Positions 4,873-8,300 of a stretch of DNA of 8,300 bases are shown here, piece by piece; within the stretch, counting starts at the first letter, position 1; each line of letters opens with the position of its first letter. The notes under the pieces are model-generated. The model did not search any database. It was not told the DNA's origin and saw nothing but the letters and a program-made list of their open reading frames with translations. Source of the stretch: Nitrospiraceae bacterium (GTDB taxonomy: Bacteria > Nitrospirota > UBA9217); NCBI GenBank assembly GCA_003454665.1, contig DMKB01000039.1, positions 1-8,300 of the forward strand, given 5' to 3'. The translations under genes were made by a program, and so were the position numbers.

Positions 4873-7569
4873 CTATTTTGACAGCTCCTTGAGCGTCTCC
4901 TCTGCTTCTCCCAGGTGTCTGCCGAACCCGGCCCAGTCCCCGTTCCTGAGCGCCCGTTGTGCCTTCTGGAGGCTCTCCAGAGCTTTTTTGCCGATCCCGC
5001 TCTGAGAAAGGTTTTGAATGATTTTTTTGCTACCCTCGCTTAAGGGTACCCCGGGCAGGGTTCCCTTGAAGAGCCGCTGGATTGCCGCCTCCAACGTTTC
5101 CTCCATAACAACATTATCACCGAAGGCCACAATGACACGACGCAGTTCCGGAAGGCCCCCGCGGTCCGTAGCCACGAGAAACAGCGGCTGCACGTAGAGC
5201 AACGAGTTCTCGATAGGAATGATAAGAAGACTACCCCGTATCACGTCGGAACCCCGTTGTCCCCAGAGGGTGAGCTGCTGTGATATGTAAGCATCCTGGT
5301 CAATGCGCGCGTCAATCAATCGCGGTCCATAGACCAGGCGGTCGCGCGGGAAGGTGTATACGATGACCTTGCCGTAATTATCACCATCGCACCGTGCCGC
5401 CATCCACGCGGCAAGATTGTCCCGCTCCGCAGGAGTGAAGGGAAGAAGAAGAATAAATTCTTCTTGCTTGCCCTTCGGCAGTTTCATGATGAGGTAGTAG
5501 GGGTCCATTTTTCTGTCCTTATAGGACGGTATCTGCCAGAGATCTTCCTTGTTATAAAAAACTTTTGGATCGGTCATGTGAAAGGTTGAGAACATCCGCG
5601 CCTGAACACTGAGCAGGCTGCGCGGATAGCGGATGTGCCGTCTGAGGTCTTCGGGCATGGCCGACAGGGGTTTGAAGAGGTCAGGAAAAATTGCGCTATA
5701 GGTTCTGGCGATGATATCCTCGGCATCAACGACGTAGAAAGACACTGCCCCGCTGTATGCGTCGACAACCACTTTTATCGGGTTTCTCATGTAGTTGACG
5801 CCGCGCTGGACGGGTTTGGAATAGGGGACGCGATCCGTATAGGAATAGGCGTCGATAATCCAGGAGAGCCTGCCGTCGTCAGACACGACAAGATAGGGAT
5901 CTGAATCGTAAATAAAAAACGGCGCGATGGTATTCACGCGTTCCATTACATTGCGATAGTAGAGAATCATGCTGTCCGAGGTAATGTCGCTCGAAAGGAT
6001 AAGCTTGAAATTCCCAAAGTGTATGGCGTAGAGAAGCCGCTTGAAAAAGGAGGAGAGCCGCACGCCGCCGCTGCCCGCATACGTGGTATACACGTTTTCA
6101 CCACTGGTGGGGTAGTCGAACTCCCTCACTTTTGTCTTGACGACGACATAGTTGTTCTGCTTCTCACCGTAATAGATTTCCGGCCGGGTTACCTGAAGAC
6201 TGGTAGACGAAACCGGCGGAATGTCCTTCAGGATATATTCAGGCAGGCCCTGCTGAGTAATGCCGCTCACCGGACCCATCGCAAGCCCGATACCGTGGGT
6301 AAAGACAAGCCGCTCGTTGATCCAGTTTTTGCCGGGCAGGTCAGCGGAAGAGATTTCCCGGGGCGAGAGCATTACCTGTCGGTATGTGCCATCCACCACA
6401 TAGCGGTCGTTGTCGACGTCAGTGAACCGGTAGTAGGTCCTGATCTGCTGGAGCTGGCTGTACGTTCTGAGCAGAGGCTCTTCATCCCAGAGCCGGATGT
6501 TCCTGATCGTTGATACGTTCTTTTTGATGTCACCGAAGGAGAGCGCGTCGCTCACCGGAAACGGCTCGGTCTGGATGTTTTCGAGGCCATAGGCATATCG
6601 CGTAAAGCGGATATGGTGCTCTATGTAGGGCTTCTCGAGGACAATCTCGTTCGGCGAGACCTTAAAACTCTGGAGCAGCGACGGATAGAGGACCAGGCCC
6701 AAAAAATAGGCCGCTCCGAGGGCGCCGAGGGTGATGAGCGGGACCAAGAACGACCTTCCCTGCACGGTTATGAAGAAAACGACGGACGCCGCGATGGAAA
6801 GAAAGGTGAGAACACCATACATAAAAATCCGGGCGTGTACGTCCGTGTACGAGGCGCCGAACAGGACGCCATGCTCGGTCGTAAGCAGGGCATACCGGTC
6901 CAGGAAAAAATTCAACGAGAGGGCAAGAAGAAAGAGAGAAATGAGAAAGGCAAGGTGCTTTTTTGCCCGCCCGTCAACGGTCACCAGGCCTTCAATCAGG
7001 GAGATGCCTCCCCGGAGGAAATAGTTCAACGCGGTGAGGAAAAAACTGACGAGGAGCAGTACCGTCAGAATCGCAGTGATGCGGTCGAGAAAGGGATAGA
7101 CAAAAAGATAGAAGGAGACATCCCGGCCGAACAGCGGGTCTGCCAGGCCGGCAGGACTGCTGTTCAGAAAAAGGAGGAGTTCCTCCCAGTACTGCATGCC
7201 GGTGAAAAAAGCGATAATCGCTGCGAGGAGGGCAATAAGAAACGACGCGCCCTTGATGAGCCTGTCGGGATCAACGTGGTGGAGGGCGGGAGCGTTGTCC
7301 CAGAGAAGCTGCAAGTTGTTTCTCTGGAACTGTTGCCGGTTGGCAAAAAAAACATTCGCAAAGAAAACGAGGAACGTGACAGCGGCCAGGGCGAGGCCGG
7401 CCCAGATCTTTGTCAAAAGGGTCTTGGTGAACACCGCATCGTATCCCACCTCTTCGAAAAATCGCCAGTCTGCGTACAGGCCGATCAGTTCCCGGGAACT
7501 GAAGAGGACGAGGAAGAGCGCCGCGACAACGCCAAAAAACATGATATTCTGCTTTGATAGGTTGTTCAT
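4873..7569 (-). CDS. UPF0182 family large membrane protein (COG1615)
   Basis: The protein belongs to the UPF0182 family, a widespread group of large inner-membrane proteins of unknown function; 898 aa is the usual size. Seven hydrophobic segments occupy the first third, at about 9-26, 54-75, 105-125, 158-183, 205-224, 248-270 and 273-297. Between them are family signatures such as LYADWRFFEEVGY near the N-terminus and the FGRDVSFYLFVYPFLDR block before the fourth helix. After the membrane region come SPNEIVLEKPYI and IRFTRYAYGL, then a large soluble domain, probably on the outer face of the membrane, that includes FTHGIGLAMGPV and the PIENSLLYVQPLFL block. The C-terminus has the family's helical tail with KAQRALRNGDWAGFG. 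No good ribosome-binding site precedes the ATG. Instead an extended -10 promoter ends 6 nt upstream, so translation may be leaderless. CTGTC/GACAG after the stop is too weak to call a terminator. Confidence 0.95.
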   Translation of the reverse strand: MNNLSKQNIMFFGVVAALFLVLFSSRELIGLYADWRFFEEVGYDAVFTKTLLTKIWAGLALAAVTFLVFFANVFFANRQQFQRNNLQLLWDNAPALHHVDPDRLIKGASFLIALLAAIIAFFTGMQYWEELLLFLNSSPAGLADPLFGRDVSFYLFVYPFLDRITAILTVLLLVSFFLTALNYFLRGGISLIEGLVTVDGRAKKHLAFLISLFLLALSLNFFLDRYALLTTEHGVLFGASYTDVHARIFMYGVLTFLSIAASVVFFITVQGRSFLVPLITLGALGAAYFLGLVLYPSLLQSFKVSPNEIVLEKPYIEHHIRFTRYAYGLENIQTEPFPVSDALSFGDIKKNVSTIRNIRLWDEEPLLRTYSQLQQIRTYYRFTDVDNDRYVVDGTYRQVMLSPREISSADLPGKNWINERLVFTHGIGLAMGPVSGITQQGLPEYILKDIPPVSSTSLQVTRPEIYYGEKQNNYVVVKTKVREFDYPTSGENVYTTYAGSGGVRLSSFFKRLLYAIHFGNFKLILSSDITSDSMILYYRNVMERVNTIAPFFIYDSDPYLVVSDDGRLSWIIDAYSYTDRVPYSKPVQRGVNYMRNPIKVVVDAYSGAVSFYVVDAEDIIARTYSAIFPDLFKPLSAMPEDLRRHIRYPRSLLSVQARMFSTFHMTDPKVFYNKEDLWQIPSYKDRKMDPYYLIMKLPKGKQEEFILLLPFTPAERDNLAAWMAARCDGDNYGKVIVYTFPRDRLVYGPRLIDARIDQDAYISQQLTLWGQRGSDVIRGSLLIIPIENSLLYVQPLFLVATDRGGLPELRRVIVAFGDNVVMEETLEAAIQRLFKGTLPGVPLSEGSKKIIQNLSQSGIGKKALESLQKAQRALRNGDWAGFGRHLGEAEETLKELSK

Positions 7570-7575
7570 GGGCCT

Positions 7576-7584
7576 ATTATATCA
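7576..7584 (-). promoter_or_regulatory. extended -10 promoter abutting the UPF0182 start codon
   Basis: On the minus strand TGATATAAT (7584-7576) is a perfect TGnTATAAT. The last T of the hexamer is at 7576, so the standard spacing puts +1 at 7569, the A of the ATG. No good -35 is present at 17 nt (GTGAAA), which is acceptable for an extended -10. The only purine-rich bases before the ATG are AGG at 7575-7573, too close for normal ribosome binding. Confidence 0.55.
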
Positions 7585-7723
7585 GATATTTCCTGTCATT
7601 TCACCAGCGAAATTGAGGACACAATCGCCACGGCGCATTGCCAGGAGTGCGTCAACACACCACTCGGGGGGTTGAAATCATGGGGCGTATCACGAATTCT
7701 CAGTAGTAAATCGCCATCGCTTT

Positions 7724-7732
7724 TGTTATAAT
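7724..7732 (+). promoter_or_regulatory. extended -10 promoter of the FKBP gene
   Basis: TGTTATAAT is a perfect extended -10 element, with no matching -35 (TAGTAA at 7704-7709). Transcription would begin near 7739, giving a leader of about 75 nt to the ATG at 7815. It points away from the UPF0182 promoter, which lies about 140 nt to the left. Confidence 0.6.
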
Positions 7733-7814
7733 AATACTCGATTTTCCCTGGGAGACCGGGTGGCGCCAGAGAGCAGATAACGCGCTTACAGCGAAGGGTC
7801 GGAAGGAGTATGGC

Positions 7815-8243
7815 ATGACGCAGGCAAAAAATGGAGACAACGTACAAGTGCATTATACCGGCACGCTGGAGGACGGCACGGTATTCGACACGTCGAGAAG
7901 CCGCAGTCCCCTTCAATTCACCCTTGGTGAAGGCCGGCTCATACCGGGTTTAGAGGAGGCCGTTATCGGCATGAATAGGGGCGACGCAAAAACGGTCACC
8001 ATTCCGCCGGATAAGGCATACGGCCAGCAGCGCGATGAACTGATCGTGAGCATGGATCGCACGCAGCTTCCGGGGGACGTCCAGCCTGTCGTCGGCCAGC
8101 GCCTCGAGATTACCCAGGCGAATGATCAGAACGTTCTCGTTACGGTGACGGATGTCACTGAATCGAGTATCATCCTGGATGCCAATCATCCCCTCGCCGG
8201 GAAAGCACTGATCTTTGAGCTTGAGCTGATGGAGATCGGGTAA
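7815..8243 (+). CDS. SlyD-like FKBP-type peptidyl-prolyl cis-trans isomerase
   Basis: The enzyme turns peptide bonds before proline between cis and trans and, in SlyD-type members, also acts as a folding chaperone in the cytoplasm. The FKBP core is clear: VQVHYTGTLEDGTVFDTS (10-27) with Y14 and D25 in the active site, PLQFTLGEGRLIPGLEEAV (32-50) with F35 and I43, IPPDKAYG (63-70) with Y69, and a closing strand LIFELELMEI near the C-terminus. Residues of about 72-120 form the insert-in-flap chaperone domain that marks SlyD-like proteins. At 142 aa it ends right after the core and lacks the His/Cys-rich nickel-binding tail of E. coli SlyD, so a role in metal delivery is unlikely. There is no signal peptide. 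AAGGAG (7803-7808) lies 6 nt before the ATG, a strong ribosome-binding site. The nearest upstream gene is divergent. Confidence 0.95.
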   Translation: MTQAKNGDNVQVHYTGTLEDGTVFDTSRSRSPLQFTLGEGRLIPGLEEAVIGMNRGDAKTVTIPPDKAYGQQRDELIVSMDRTQLPGDVQPVVGQRLEITQANDQNVLVTVTDVTESSIILDANHPLAGKALIFELELMEIG

Positions 8244-8300
8244 CGCTTCCCCCCACTGAAATAATTTAATGGGACGCGGATAGCCTAGAATCAGAAGCGG

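Noticed and set aside
6613..7557. 314-codon plus-strand open frame
   Set aside because: It lies wholly antisense to the membrane region of the UPF0182 gene. Its highly charged, low-complexity translation is what the complement of hydrophobic codons gives.
8244..8300. possible terminator after the FKBP gene (CCCA...TGGG)
   Set aside because: Only four pairs form, with a long AT-rich loop and no T-run. Nothing else can be supported in these last bases.

Overview
The window (about 8.3 kb, moderately GC-rich) reads as ordinary chromosome of a Gram-negative bacterium that uses selenocysteine. Gram-negative character is suggested by an RlpA lipoprotein with a SPOR domain. Selenocysteine use follows from a selD gene whose active-site codon is an in-frame UGA followed by a well-formed bacterial SECIS hairpin. 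Together with a UPF0182 membrane protein and a Cys-rich 'SGCP' family protein, this suggests a Nitrospirota- or Desulfobacterota-type organism. That placement is an inference, since no rRNA or other marker gene is present.

Layout from left to right. (1) Positions 1-511, minus: 5' part of selD (selenophosphate synthase), running off the left edge, with UGA at 460-458 as Sec18. A candidate promoter and a 5'-end hairpin lie upstream. (2) 748-1512, minus: rlpA, with a perfect TATAAT in its leader. (3) 1513-1863: intergenic region holding opposed promoters. (4) 1864-3957, plus: four closely spaced genes. They are a YDG/SRA-like plus HNH protein whose HNH motif lacks its general-base histidine, a YdjM-type membrane metal-dependent hydrolase, a 103-aa unknown and a 155-aa single-pass membrane protein. 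(5) 3986-4684, minus: a Cys-containing uncharacterised protein, convergent with the previous cluster. (6) 4873-7569, minus: an 898-aa UPF0182 protein with seven N-terminal membrane segments. (7) 7815-8243, plus: an SlyD-like FKBP peptidyl-prolyl isomerase, divergent from UPF0182.

SelD makes selenophosphate, the selenium donor for Sec-tRNA, so a Sec-containing SelD needs its own product for its synthesis. RlpA acts on septal peptidoglycan and the FKBP on protein folding. The four-gene cluster probably shares one promoter, but its genes do not form a recognisable pathway.

The points most worth following are the recoded selD, the HNH protein with a missing catalytic residue, an extended -10 element placed so that the UPF0182 transcript would begin exactly at its ATG (leaderless), and three perfect TGnTATAAT elements in 8.3 kb. 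I see no mobile element, CRISPR array, tRNA or rRNA.
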